From positions 27,886,818 to 27,950,817 of the forward strand of contig OY747716.1 of NCBI GenBank assembly GCA_963556495.2: DNA of 64,000 nucleotides. Direction: 5' to 3'. The notes beneath the pieces are model-generated. The model did not search any database. It was not told the origin of the DNA and saw only the letters and a list, made by a program, of their open reading frames with translations. This document shows, piece by piece, positions 28,300 through 41,248 of the stretch. Made by a program: the position numbers and the translations under genes. Position 1 is the first letter of the stretch, and the number at the start of each line of letters is the position of its first letter. The DNA comes from Valencia hispanica. Taxonomy: Eukaryota; Chordata; Actinopteri; Cyprinodontiformes; Valenciidae.

Positions 28300-30490
28300 A
28301 CAGTTGCTAAAGTAGCACTCAGGATGGAGCACTGCTTTTCCATCAAGTTATGCTTAAGATTCTGTGCCAAATATGTCTGACACTGACCAGAGGTAACTAT
28401 TTATTTTGTTCTTGTTAATCAGAAATCTCTTTTTTTTCGAAAGCTTTCTTAATCCTGGAGATGTTCTGAAACTCTGCCAACCCTCATAAAAAAAGACACT
28501 TTATCTGTTTGATTTCTACCTTGAAAGACACATGTGAGTTAAGCCATTTGTGTTTGAATGAATCCAATGAACCTCACCCCCCGTTTGAGTGAAGAAATAA
28601 GGCTTATCAGCTTGTGTCCTGCGAAGCATGCGTCAGGTTGCTCGGAGGTGATTTCAGCCAGGGTTGAGGACAGTGTAGCAGAAGGCCTGCAGAGTGGCTG
28701 AGCAGCAGAATGAAAGGCAGACCAAACACTGTCTACAAAGCCTCTCCATATTGCTCCGGAGTGTGTGCATCTTCTAGATGGGATTGATGGGAGAGGTGGG
28801 CAGATGGCCTTATCCTTCTCAGTGGGGGGTGGTGTGAGGTTGCTGGGCACTCCCATGGGGCAACATATTTGCAGACACACACGTGGCCACATAACCCCGC
28901 ACCCGCCCCAAAACAACCCCCCACAGCAGGCAATTTTCAAATCTACAGTGTACCTGTATATTTCCATTTATCTTATGAGCTGTTTCACCTTTGATGGACT
29001 GCAGGGTTTCTCCTTTAGGCCGATTCATATGCAACAGGGCTTGGAGGAATAATTCTGCTCGTCCGCTGACATCTGGCATTGTCATTCGAGGTGTTAGAAA
29101 GTGTTATAGGCCTCTGCTCCCCATGCATTGCGCTTTACAATTGTTCCCTGTGTGTTGTTTGTGTCTTTATGCGCAAGGCTTTTGTATGGACCCAACTGTT
29201 ATTCCTGTGAGTGATGGAGCTGGCAGTAGGGTGGTGAGGAGAAGAGCTCCTGTTACTGCACTGCTCTCTGGTTTCCTGTGATTGCTTGCCTCTGTGGAAT
29301 GGCGGGGTTGAGAGCCTCTGATGTTTCCAGATGATGCAACTTCATGAATTCAATCTTTATGTACCTCCAAGGAAGTTCTCAGGTTTATTGTAAGTAAAAT
29401 ATAAAGAAAAGAGGATTCACAAAAGTTTTAGTTTTGCTAAATTAAACATCCATCCATCCATGAGGGTTTCCGATTCCCTACAAGTTTTCCATCAATTTTT
29501 AAATTATTGTTTGTTCCTCAAATCATGAAACAAAGCAGTTTTGAGGTTGGTTTCTGATTGAATATCAGATCTGTTTAAAAAAATAATCTAATCTGAAATT
29601 GACTTATTTTATTTTTGAATGGCAGTCTCAAATGAGATGAAGGTGATATAATTGAAACTGAAGCCAGCCATTTCAGTATAAAGACTTTAAAAAAAAAATC
29701 TATTTTTTTTTTTCCATCTTCATACTTATCCAGACCTGTAAAATAACTAAAACAAATCCCATAGTTTCCTAGACTTTGTAAGACTGTGGAAGGTTGTAAA
29801 ACAGTGTAAACATGCTCACGTTCTTGCTGTAAAAAAAAAAAAAAAAATGAAGATAATCATCTATTGTTCCTGAGGGAAGGATTTACAACATATGGGCACT
29901 CACTGTAGTCCTGACACATGCACATCCATGCACACACAAGGTGACCTCCTTGCTTCTCGAGATGTTTGCTGTTTGTCCAGTTAATCCTAACTAAGCTGTC
30001 CATTTGGGTGAACACTCAGAGGGTTTCGCTAATCTAGGGAGGGATACTGAGAACGCTCTGGCAATTAAAACATCAGTTTGTACCTTCCAGAGATAGAGAA
30101 AATTGTATTTGCATTGAGTTTTCTCTTGTGTTTAAAGCATTTTGCAAGATAACAAGCAGTTCAAAGGGAAAGAAATGCTAGAGCTCAATCTTCAGGATGT
30201 GAATTATCTATCAGCACTCTTGTTTTTTTCCTCACCTCTTTTCTTTTTTCTTCTTCTATTGAATGCACAGTCTCTTCCCAAACTGGGCAGGCCATCAGTG
30301 ATTCCCATCAAAAGCATACATGGGAGCTGCATGGTTTAGTTTATAATCTCATGAAACTCGAAATATTTATATTATGTGTGCAGCCTAAAGGACAAGGGGT
30401 TAGAAGTTTGTAGTCTTTTCAGTGAAAACCTCATACTTAAGTGCCACCAGGTCATGCTATTTATGTCAGGTTATTTTTAATAACTGTACA
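28300..30490. other. Intergenic DNA, no gene seen
   Basis: Open frames of up to 142 codons occur at 28539-28967, but they overlap on several frames and both strands and show no domain. Short A- and T-runs near 29690-29850. Confidence 0.45.
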
Positions 30491-30499
30491 GTATTATTC

Positions 30500-30655
30500 T
30501 TCTTATGATGTAAATTTCACCTTACTGCACAGTCTCTTAATCTTATTATCTTCTTTTACCTTTGTGTGAATATGCATGCTTACCTTACCTTGTTGCTGTG
30601 ACACCTGAATTTCCCCACTTTGGGACAATAAAGAGTGTTTCTATTCTATATATCT
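30500..30655 (+). repeat. Retroelement 3' tail
   Basis: Contains gtgacacctgaatttccccactttgggacaataaagagtg followed by a ttctattct tail, a common teleost LINE 3' end. A related tail is at 48880-48965. Confidence 0.5.
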
Positions 30656-31760
30656 TAGTTATTGTTAGGGCCAGCTGTGGTTTTTATCAATCCCTGCCAT
30701 GTTAATAATGCCAACTAGTTATATAAGATGCCAAAGACAACTCAAGATGTTAACTCTGTATTTATTTAGTCGTTTTTTTGTCTGAGACTGCTCTTTCACA
30801 CACAAAGACAGTGTAACATTCCTTTTGATCCCAAAATGAATGATTACTGATCAGTTACCACAGAAAAGCTACAACAAAACATTTTAATGTTGTTAGTTGC
30901 AGTATTTTTTTAAATCAGTCTCAGCAGATCAAACATGTAATAAAACAGAGCTTGGTAATATGCCAAAAATCTCTTTAAAATCTGAGTTTTCTGATTTTTA
31001 CATCCAGTATATGCATGAATATGAAATAAAATAATAGGTTCCTTCTGTTAAGGTTTGTTTGAGCATTAATTTCTTTCTGCCTGTGTGTACGTGAGATGGC
31101 CTTTTATGGAGTTGCCATTTCAACTTCACCTCTATTGTTTATTGGACAACTGACCATGACCCCCAGCACCTCCCAAAGGTCAGTGGGCTCATAGGACCTC
31201 AGTCTGTAAATGTTTCTGCAGCGTAACCTCGAGACAGAATGACTGTTTACGCACTTGATGCTCTGTGATGGCCCAAAACATCAGTAAAGCTAAAACATTA
31301 GTGAGACCATCTGAACAGAACGTCTAGGAAGAGTTATGGAGACAAAAGCTGAATGAAGACATGGACACTGAGTGCTTGGCCACAGTTATGAGTACTTGTG
31401 CTCATGTGTAGTGCTGTATGTGCACTTTCCTTGCCCATGAGTGTGTCTCAGCAATTCAACCACAGCTGTTCGCTCCACCCCCAACACTGAGTCATGATGG
31501 CTTTTTGACAGCAGTGCAGGAAGACAAATACCCCTGTCCTGTTGAAACATTCATGAACCCTTATGACCCTCTACTCCACCTAATGTACCCTAACAGGCCT
31601 TTATGGTTTCTTTCTAGCCTAGCATCACCTTAGTGCTGCTTCCCGGCATCTAAGTTATTAACGCCCCACCAGTACTGGTCTTTTATGTCCTTACATCCAG
31701 TAAGTTCTCCTGAGCAAACAAAGTACTACCACATAGAGATTTACCATCCACTAAATCAAT
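30656..31760. other. Intergenic DNA, no gene seen
   Basis: Nothing recognisable on either strand; only short frames without domains. Confidence 0.45.
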
Positions 31761-31763
31761 CAG

Positions 31764-34180
31764 CAACTGCAGGGCCTCACAAAAGTATTCACACACACCC
31801 ACGCTTGTTTTTCTGCAAACTTTCCAATAAATGGATGTTCGCCTGAACTGACATGGCAAGCAAAGCAGCTGAAAGGCTCTAGAAGAATGAAAAACACCTA
31901 TTCGTTGTGCACACAAGAACTCCAAGTAGGAAAGAATGGGATTTAAATTAGCAACATAGGGGAAACATGTGGCAGAAAGTGATCAGGTCAGATGAGACCA
32001 AAACTGAAATCTTTGGCCAACACGAAAAAAAACGTTGTGAGGAGGAAAACCAAGACCTCCTTGAACACATTGTTTTCTCAGCGACACATGGTGGTGGCAG
32101 CATCATGCAGGGGGGTGCTTTTCTTCAACGGGGAGGCTCGTCATGGTTGTTGGGAAAATAGACGGACCTCAATATATTGCGATCAGGGGGAAAAATACTG
32201 TTAGAGGCTGCAAAAGACTTGAGACTGGTGCAGAGGTTCACCTTCCAAGAAGACAAGACAACAGACACCTCAATCAAATCAAATCACATCAAACTTTATT
32301 TATAAAGTGCCTTTCAAACCATAACAAAGCTTCTCAAAGTGCTTTACAAATGTGCTGTGGTTCACCCTAAAACCAGTCTGAAATTTCTCTAGGACATTAT
32401 GAGCGTTAATAAAATTATTAAGTTGAATTAAAACAAGTTTTTCTAAAACTTTGCTTAAAAACGGTAAGTTAGATACCGGTCGGAAATTGTTAAAATCATT
32501 AAAATCTGAATTGCTCTTCTTCAGCAGGGGCCTCACCACCGCCCCTTTAAAGGCGGCAGGAAAGACCCCCGTCTGAAGGGAGCAATTCATCATAGTTAAA
32601 ATCTCATCTCTAAAAGATTCATAAATTTGCTTAAAAAAGGAAGTGGGAATCGGGTCCAAAACACATGTGGTGGGCCTCACTGAGGAGAAAACTTTATCAA
32701 GAGTCCCAGCTTCTACCAGGACAAAACTGTCCAGCGTTTCCTCTGGTAGAGACACACAATCAGATTTGTCTAAAACCATGTTACACTGAGAAGATAAAAT
32801 ATTACATCTGATCGTGTCTACCTTCCCTCTGAAGTGGTCTGCAAACTCCTCACAAAGAGCATTTGAGGGGGTTTTCTGATATGCATTAGTAGTAGAGTTA
32901 AAAATGTTGTCTATAGTGGAAAACAGAATTTTGGGATTATTTTTATGTTGTCAGATGATTCTGGCAAATTATGCGTTTCTGGAATTTCTTACTGCATTGT
33001 TATATGATTTGAGACGTTCGATGTACATTTGATGATTTATTGTGATTTTATTTTTCCTCCATTTTCTCTCTGCCACCCTGCAGCTCCTTTTTAATCTCTT
33101 AAGGTCTTCGTTTCTCCATGGTGTTGTTGGTTTTGAGTGTTTGTTTCTAACATTAAATGGAGTCAGCAGGTCAAGAGCGGATTGAAGCCTTCTGTTAAAA
33201 TTCAGGTAAAACAATAGGAGGATTCTTTTCAAAAATTTCCAGAAAACCTGCAGCCACTTCAGGGGTTAGATGGCGCTTCCTGACAGTTCTCACAGAGGTC
33301 TCCTTCTGGATAAAACTGGTGATATTAAAAAACACACAGTAATGGTCAGAGACAGCCAAGTCAACAACAGAGGACACACGGGTGGACAGGCCATGCGTGA
33401 TGACCAAGTCCAGGGTGTGTCCTCTGTTGTGAGTTGGCTGCGTGACATGTTGACTAAAATCCATATAATTCAAAATATTTAAAAATTCTGTTGATAAAGG
33501 AGCTAAGATGTTATCTAAATGTAGATTAAAATCACCAGCTAAAATTATTCGTTCATAAGAGTTGTGCAAAATTGATAAAAACTCTGAAAATTCTTGAATA
33601 AAAAGTGCACTCTTTTTAGGAGGCCTATAAACTGTGACACGTAAAATCTGAGGAGTGCTAAAAACAGACGCAGTATATTCAAAAGTGCTAAAATTATCAA
33701 ATATAACAGGTTTGGCAGAAAGCGTTGATGAACTAATAAAAGCAGTTCCGCCTCCCCTTTTGCAACTCCTCGTGGAATAAGAAACTGATAGAGCAGCAAA
33801 TGAGTGGCATAGAGTTGATCAAAGTATCTTCATACTTAGTTAGAATGGCCCAGTCAAAGTCAGGACCTGTGGAGGATCTGTGACAACACTTGAAACTTTC
33901 TGTTCCCAGATACTCTCCATAAAGTCTGACTGGGTTTGAGACATACCCATTATGACCTGCAGTGAAAAGTGGTTGTACAAAGTTTTGACTTATGGGGCTG
34001 AGTCCATATGCATGCTGCACTTTACAAATGAATTTATTTATTTTTGGTAAAGCAGGTAAAGAAAGAAAAACCATCCATACATTTATCTCTACTTTACAAA
34101 TATGTAGTACTTTGTGCTGTTCTTGTTCATGAGAAAAAGTAGAAACTTCAAGTGGTGTGATACTTTTTCAAGGCACGGGA
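31764..34180 (+). mobile_element. Old Tc1-like element split by a LINE
   Basis: The left part (31764-32270) starts agggcctcacaaaagtattcacac. It contains GTGATCAGGTCAGATGAGACC (Tc1 first catalytic block, SDETK) and ggtggtggcagcatcatgc. The right part (33785-34180) contains agaatggcccagtcaaagt, tggttgtacaaagttttgac and ends atactttttcaaggcac, complementary in outline to the left end. The LINE at 32270-33781 separates the halves. Numerous stops. Confidence 0.75.
32270..33781 (-). mobile_element. L2-type LINE copy, 5'-truncated and internally deleted
   Basis: On the - strand it starts in the endonuclease domain (33781), matching the 59160-region of the long L2 copy. It runs through IILAGDFNLH, VSDHYCVFF and the first part of the reverse transcriptase (VFPAAFKGAVVRPLLKKS, FRPVSNLPFLSK, FQTGFRVNHST). 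It then jumps directly to the 3' tail (tttgtaaagcactttgagaag, aaataaagtttgat, then ATTTG-type tail). The junction is near 32350; the matching missing segment in the long copy is about 60765-62433, including the YADD active site. Confidence 0.9.
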
Positions 34181-37100
34181 TATATCTCAAGCGTATGTTT
34201 GAGCTCTGTTACCTGTTCACTTTCTTCCAGGTTTGCGTTGTCGTGTTCTCCTTCATATGCAGTCGTAGACCATCTTTGTAATTTGATTCGAGGGGGCTTT
34301 ATTGATCTGTTAAGATTGTCACTTAAAAAAAACCCCATTAGGGTTAAAGGTTTGACAGCTGATATCAACATCTTTCAGTGTTGTGACAGATTTAAATGAA
34401 TCAGGTGACCCAGACAGTAAAGAGAAATCCTGGGTTTCACGAAAGAAAGGAGAATATGTAACCCGAGGTGTTCTTCTATGATTAACCACCGGAGAAATGG
34501 ACCAAATTTTAAGAAGTAACTGGTCATTGCTGAGCAAAATGAACTGTTCTTTCAATTGTTCTATGTCCTCTGTGTGTGTCCACCCTGTGTGCGGGTCCAC
34601 AGGGAGATCTGTCCTGAACAGTGTGTTTTACTACTCTCCTGGCCTCCCCACTGTGTTTACCTCTCCGTGGTAAAAAATGCCATATGCTAAATGGGCTTGT
34701 GTTACAGCTCTGGTTTCATGGCGGACCGTCGGCCCCACACAAACTATGGCATCAGTCAGAACGGATATCCAAGCCATAGCTAAGCATATAAAGTGGAGCT
34801 TCATTGATCTGTTTATGCTTTTCTAACAATCTCCAACACATGAGATTCATCTTGGCCACAGACAATCTTCTGATGGTCATTGATTCATCCGGTAACACCA
34901 GAACAATTAATTAGAGGGGGTGCAAAAAGTCCTTATTGAGGAACCATTCATTCCTTCATAGCGAAAGACATTTCAGTAATGCAACTCCATGATTACTGTT
35001 TGGTAAAACAGATCAGTTTGTTTTACTTGGACTGAATAAAATCGGTGAGACATAAACTATACATCTCAAGCTGTTAATGATGCTGTTATTGACAGGGGTA
35101 ATAGAAGTCACAAAAAATGGCTCAGGATATGGTAAGAGTCGGTCTACATCTTTGACAAAGTGCTTTCAATGAGAAGAAAACTGCAGAGGGCAGCAAGAAT
35201 TAAACTCCAGACTTTGTTGCTGATGGGAATAAAGCGACTGAAGAATTGCACTACAGCATGAATCTTCTCCACTAATCTTGCGTTAAGTGATTTTTGAAGG
35301 ATGCTTTAAACCAAACATCCATTATTCTAAGGAACCAGCTATGCTGTTACAACACAAAATGAGTCATACATTTAATGTTTGTTCAGATATCTGCAACAGA
35401 CTGCAGAACACATTTATTTAACCAAATCACTGATCAGAAATACTGATTCTCTTGAAGTGGTGATGTTCTTACTTTTGAAACATGCATTTTAACATAGGTT
35501 TTTTTACTGAAACAACAAGAAGCTGTTAAATATTCACACTTGACCATGTTGATCAGAGGCGGTTTGTGATTTCGGCCATATGGGCAGTTGCCCAAGGTGG
35601 CATTAAAAAGGGGAAGGGGTACAAGTTTTACAGCTTCTATGTTATGCAGTCTTCTGGAAGTTGGTGCCCCCCTGCTTGCAACGAATAAGGAGCCTATTCC
35701 ACACGCTTTCTGCTGGACAACATTGCATTGCCTTTGATCCCACCCCAGACTTTTTGATTGCTTTGGGGGTGGCTCTCCCATTCATGCAAGGGAGAATATG
35801 ATGTCCTTTTTATGCCACTACACTGTTCAAACTGGTTCAAGCTTTTTCTCAATGCCAAATTTGTTATTTTGTGGGTTTTCTGTAGTATTTCAGTCCCTAT
35901 CTACTAATCTATTCGTTTGTATTGTAGGATGTATATTTCTGGACGTTTATGACACAAAGAAACACCTCACTTTAAAATACCACCATTACATAAATTCTTC
36001 TTTTTGTTAATACAAATGGCTTCGATAGCAAAGCTAGCATAGCTAGCAAAGCAGCCCTACGGCATGATCCTACCTCCATCTTGCTTTTCTGGACACAAAA
36101 GACTAACAAGGAATTAAATAACTCATGACAACCTAATCCTAATGTGCCACCATAATTATTGAAATGAGCTTTTATTTTGAAACCAACCGTGCTGAGTGAA
36201 TTAGGCTTTTATGACAAGTTTATGACAGTTGTAGTTGCTTTTAAAATGTCAATGCATGCTAAGAAGTAAGACTGCAAGGGAGCATTTCAAGTTCCAGCAT
36301 GTCTGAGGAGCCCAGACAGCTTTTATGTTTTTATACAGCAAAACCATTATGTCTTAATTTATTCAGGTCAAAATAATCAAGAAAAAACAACTTGTTTATG
36401 CTCTTATTTTTTCATATCAGTAACTACATTCACAGGAGCTCATACAATGAAAACCAACCAGTCTCTAAACATTCACACACCAGCATGACGTCATCGCTGC
36501 TGCTTACACTATTTTAGACCCAGGTCTCCTGCCTCTTCGACTTCACTCTTCTGCCACATTTGCTCTGAAGCTTCAGCAGTAGCAGATCAATGTTTCTGTA
36601 AAGGAGCCGGCCCATAGTCATGTTAATGGTACACACATCAACTTTGAGGGCTCTTCCCAGCAGACCGGCCCACCCCTGCAATTGCACATACTCCAAACAG
36701 CATCCAGCACCGTGGAGGCAGAGGTTGTTACCCACTATCCTAAAGCCTCATAAAGGCTAACATTATGAAACAAGGTTCATTAAGGACCCCCAAAAAACCA
36801 AGTGATAGTTTTCAGGCTTTAAAGCAGCGAGACGGGGACATCATACGTTTAGCACCAAAAATGATCGACATGGAATTGTAATGAGGAAAATGTATTTTCT
36901 TGTGGCTTCGGGATCCAGACAGTTATCCATTACAGTTACCAGTTGGGATGTTGCCTTCAACCAAAATCTCCTAATAGCTGTTTAGACTTCACACATGCTG
37001 AGTGCTCTATTGGAGCTCAAATTAGCTGTAATGATGAGCCCCTAATTAATAAAGGCTATGGTGGAGCTAAAATGCTTCCTCAGGGGAAAAGGGTTTACGT

Positions 37101-37590
37101 GCATACTGGCAGAAGGCTTTTAGATGGTAGTTAGTTTAGCAGGTTTGGACCTATTGGACATATTTAACAATGCTATCCAGGGATGTATTTTATTTTACTA
37201 ATAAGTGTACACTAAAAGACAATAAAAAGACATCTGCATAATGAAATATTAATTTCCAGTGCAGGATTTCACAAAATACAAAATTCTAAATAGATGCAAT
37301 GTGAAAGAAACAGTGAATTGTGGTTGTTTGACTTTGGGTTGATGCACTCAGAAGAGGCACGTGACAGCTGGTCTTGCTGTCACACATCACACATATAGCG
37401 CAATGGTAATTTATTTATTTTTATTCATAAAATGAGTTTCTTTATTAATTATTGGATATTTCACATTTGCATTCAAAAGTAAAACTCTTTAGTGGCCTGA
37501 CTTTTCAGCTGACTATTTGGAGTCCACACATTTAGCTAAATTATTTGTCAGTCTTGTTTATTGTTTGAGTAACAGGCAACAGATTCATTT
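34180..37590. other. Intergenic DNA, no gene seen
   Basis: No supported coding region. 36950-37110 has clustered ATTA/TAAT motifs and could be a conserved enhancer, unproven. The part near 35560-35800 is a separate repeat-like entry. Confidence 0.4.
35555..35800. repeat. Possible hAT-like relic
   Basis: Starts cagaggcggtttgtgatttcgg and contains gggcagttgcccaaggtggc, similar in style to the hAT ends at 16445. The right end and target duplication are not seen. Confidence 0.3.
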
Positions 37591-37596
37591 TTTTAT

Positions 37597-38550
37597 TTTA
37601 GATACCAGTTACTTGGAATTGTTGCTGGAGTGCCACAACAGAGTCCCAGCAGTGCCATCAGCTCAGAACTGGCAGAAACCAGTGGGACCCAGGTACACCC
37701 ATCTACTGTCCGGAGAAGTCTGGCCAGAAGTGGTCTTCCTGGAAGAGTTGCAGCCAAAAAGCCATCCCTCCAACGTGGAAACAAGGCCAAGCGACTCAAG
37801 TATGCAGAAAAATATAAGAACTGGGGTGCAGAACAATGGTAGCAGGTGCTCTGAACTGATAAGTCAAAATTTGAAATATTTGGCTGTAGCAGAAGGCAGT
37901 TTGTTCCTCGAAGGCTGGAGAGTGGTACAATAATGAGTGTCTGCAGGCAACCGTGAAGCATGGTGGAGGTTCCTTGACTGTTTGGGGCTGCATTTCTGCA
38001 AATGGAGTTGGACATTTGGTCAGGATTAATGGTGTTCTTGATGTTGAAAAATACAGGCAGATACTTATCCATCATGCAATACTATCAATTGGACCCAAAT
38101 TTATTCTGCAGCAGGTCAACGACCCCAAACATACAGCCAAAGTCATTAGGACCGATCTTCAGTGTAAAGAAGAACAACAAGTCCTGGAAGTGATGGTATG
38201 GCCCCCACAGATTCCTGATCTCAACATCATGGAGTGTGTCTGGGATTACATAAAGAGACAGAAAGATGTGCGGAAACCTACATCTACAGAAGATCTCTGG
38301 TTACTTCTCCAAGATGTTTGGAATAACCTACCAGCCGAGTTCCTTCAAAGACTGTGTACCTAGAAGAATTGATGCTGTTTTGAAGACAAAGGATGGTCAC
38401 ACCAAATATTGATTTGATTTAGATTTTTCTTTTGTTCATTCACAGCTTTTGTTGATTGATGGAAGAAAAATTATTAACATGTCCATTTTTGAAAGCATTC
38501 TTTGTTACAGCATTTTTCACACCTGCCTAAAACTTATGCACAGTACTGTA
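37597..38550 (+). mobile_element. Tc1-like element, left end missing
   Basis: Transposase on the + strand occupies most of it. The right end gcctaaaacttatgcacagtactgta matches known teleost Tc1 termini; no corresponding left terminus is found before 37597. It is followed by duplicated tips of the same terminus. Confidence 0.85.
37630..38412 (+). pseudogene. Tc1 transposase, inactivated
   Basis: 37630-37842 encodes the DNA-binding part (HPSTVRRSLARSGLPGR, AKRLKYAEKYKNW). 37953-38363 encodes MKHGGGSLTVWGCIS through PDLNIMECVWDYIKRQ. Near 37850 the expected Trp before the first catalytic Asp is TGA, and the motif reads TDKSKF. The second catalytic Asp is Val (QQVNDPKHTAK, normally QQDNDPKHTAK). 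The Glu is retained. The frame shifts again near 38355 before the terminal KYxx motif. Confidence 0.88.
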
Positions 38551-38601
38551 TGTATACAGTACAGTACTGTACACAGAGTACTGTATGTATACAGTACTGT
38601 G
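38541..38601. repeat. Repeated palindromic Tc1 tips
   Basis: cagtactgtatgtatacag occurs twice in direct order (from about 38541 and 38577), with the palindrome acagtactgt between. The units equal the terminal 10 bases of the adjoining Tc1 element and their complement. Confidence 0.75.
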
Positions 38602-39590
38602 TTTGGACCCCGAGGGTTATGACTCTTCTTTCTGTTGGTGTTTAGCATTTAGATTTTTTTTTTTTTTATTACTGGAAACTAGTATTTTATCTTTATTTAA
38701 AGCGATACCAACAATTTTTCTGTGCAGTTATCTGTATTAAAAGAACCTCTAGAATAAAAAATATCAGGGCAATATTTATTAAACTCAGTCTAAGACTACT
38801 TGTATTTAAGTAAACTTGACTAGCATAGCTAAAAACAAAGCTCTCTTGTATCTGTAACTCGGGGCTATTCAGCAAAACCCTGTCTAGCATTAGTCACACA
38901 CTAATCATCATCTGTGTTGATTTCCACCCAGCTGCCAGTATGGAGGCCAGCAGCACAGCAGTTTCCTCCTCTGTCCTTGCAGCGTTCAGGCCCAACGCCT
39001 TATTGATCTCAATGAGTAAGTTAATAAGCTTTGGACTCATTCATCAGCAGGGTAGAGACTGGAACTGCACACTGCAGGCTTAATCAAGTCTTCAGTGCCC
39101 ACCAAGCATGAACACGGTAATTAAAGGAAGAGGGAACGTGAGGATGAGGAGAGGAGCCAGGGGTCTACAGGGTTCACCTCCGTGTAAGATAGAGAACCTG
39201 AGCGCTCCATTTATAAAGTACAGATTTATGAAGACAGTAGCTGAGCGATGACATGGTTACAGTCATCACTCGGTCTTTTTTTTGTGCCTTGCATCACTCT
39301 GACATTAATATGGCCTGAGTTAATCAGCTGCTGAAATATAGCCAGCCACATGGTCCAAACAGAAACTTGAATACACACAACTCATTCTGCCCTAAGAAGG
39401 CCCTTACAGACACAGATAAACACATAAACAAGATTTCCAGTGAAACACACTGCCAAGGAAGTCGTGTGTAAAGTAAATTCATCAATAGTTCATCTTCTCC
39501 AATAACGTCTCACGAGATTGAAGGATACAAAGAGAGAGGGATCTTTTCAGTCTCTCTGGATTATCTGAAGTTGTGGGTCCTCTCATGTGC
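38602..39590. other. Intergenic DNA, no gene seen
   Basis: No supported feature apart from a T-run near 38655. Confidence 0.4.
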
Positions 39591-39599
39591 ATTTTTCTT

Positions 39600-39880
39600 T
39601 TCACCTCTTAAGGCTTTTTATAGGATGTAGGTCTGGGGACCGAGATGGCAATGGAGGAGGTGAGTTTTGCTAGTGAACTGTTTCTATGCAGATATGGCCA
39701 TTTGTTTTGTAATATTATACTGCTGAAAAATCCAGTAATGATCCATTTTCCGTTTATTGACAGAAGTCCACCAGATTTTTATTTCCTGGGATTTCAAAGA
39801 GTTCATGGTGCCATGCAGTCTATCAGGGTTCCCAGGGCCTTTGGAAGAGAGACATGCCCAAACCATCACAGATACTCCAA
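39600..39880 (-). mobile_element. Tc1-like relic
   Basis: Minus-strand frame 39684-39869 reads MMVWACLSSKGPGNPDRLHGTMNS and FQQYNITKQMAIS, a decayed Tc1 transposase middle; the second catalytic motif (normally QxD) reads QQYN. Confidence 0.65.
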
Positions 39881-39881
39881 T

Positions 39882-39985
39882 TTTTCAATTTCAATTCAGT
39901 TTATTCATATTGCGCTGATTCACAACAGATGTAATCTCAAGGTATTTTACAAAAAAGTAATTTCAATACAAACATAACAATCAGT
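39882..39985 (-). repeat. Retroelement tail repeat
   Basis: ttcaattcagtttattcatattgcgctgattcacaaca and atctcaaggtattttac: same dispersed repeat as 7066-7545, shorter. Confidence 0.45.
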
Positions 39986-40065
39986 TGAAAGCCCACTTTT
40001 CTTAAACTTGGGTATGAAGTAAATTTCCATAAATTTGTGATTTGTTGCTGAAGAACTCAGTCTTA

Positions 40066-40689
40066 GGCCCTGTCTACACAAGGAGATGAAACCAGGTGTA
40101 GCAGCAAAGATTTTCGAATAGGTGTCTCATCCACAAGGACCTGACATTTCAGGACATTAAAAATGATCATGTTTGAAACGGGGTCCCAAAGTGGAGAAAT
40201 CTCAGTGATTATGAGCTCTTCGATATTTATTCTGAGTGGATGACGTTGCCGGGCCATTCCTATATTTAACGTGTATAGGCAACTCTGTGATAAAGTAAAC
40301 AAACATTACGCCTTGCGGTGTTGTGGTCCTAATAAAGTAAATACTGACCTTAATATGGATTTTAGAATATGATTCACTGTCCCTTCTCTATCACCTGCAG
40401 CAAAAAAATGGATCTGGAGAACCACAGACACCATATGCTTTTGAATGAAGCTCCCATTTGAAGATAGATTTGTTGTGTTTGCCACCAGGTTGACTCCGCA
40501 TACTCAGTGTTCTTTTCTGTGTTTCTCTGACAGTGTCACAGCGCCAGTAGTAGGACTGGCATATGTACTGCAGCATTTTAAGCTGGTTTGTGAGAATTCA
40601 TGTGGACAAACCTTTTGATTATTGTGGTGCTGCTTTTACAGACTCTGTTTTTGAAACTATACCAGTTTTGTATCCGTGTAGACTAGGCC
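40066..40689. mobile_element. Harbinger-like MITE
   Basis: 624 bp with terminal inverted repeats GGCCCTGTCTACAC (left) and, reverse-complemented, GGCCTAGTCTACAC (right). The 3-bp duplication TTA flanks it (40063-40065, 40690-40692), as expected for PIF/Harbinger insertion. No transposase; the open frames inside are without domain. Confidence 0.78.
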
Positions 40690-41248
40690 TTAGCCTCATC
40701 TGAGCAAAGCACAAAGTTTCAGTAAAAGCAAAATGTACCATCACATACAAAACTTAATGACTGAGACGCCACTATTGATGTTTTCAACAAAACGTCTGTT
40801 TATTAACCGTTTTGATATCTAAGCACATATAGGATGCCATTTGTAAAGTTACACAGTCAAGAATTAACACCAATAATTCAAGTTATTTTGCCTGTCATAA
40901 GAGAAAGAAAGTGGGAGTTCATTTTTTTAGGTCATAGTTTCACCACGTTATTAATTTATTTATAATACACAGTTTATATCTAAATATTTAAATAGCAAGC
41001 TAAATATTTAGCTCACAAACTAAATATTTACCTTGCTAACTTAATGTTTAGTTTGAAACTGACATTTATAAATTAATATATAACATGGATGCAAATATGA
41101 CATTGAAAAATGAACCCTCATGTTTTTCCTTTTATGACTAAATAACTCAAATTATTGATGACAATTTTTAACTGTGTAACTTCACAAATGGCACCCCATA
41201 AGCACATGTTTGATTACCCTACAAAAAGCTGGTTCTTATCAGAAATTA

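Noticed and set aside
28539..28967. 142-codon frame on the - strand
   Set aside because: No domain, low-complexity Pro/Cys-rich composition, competing frames on the same stretch, no splice or start context.
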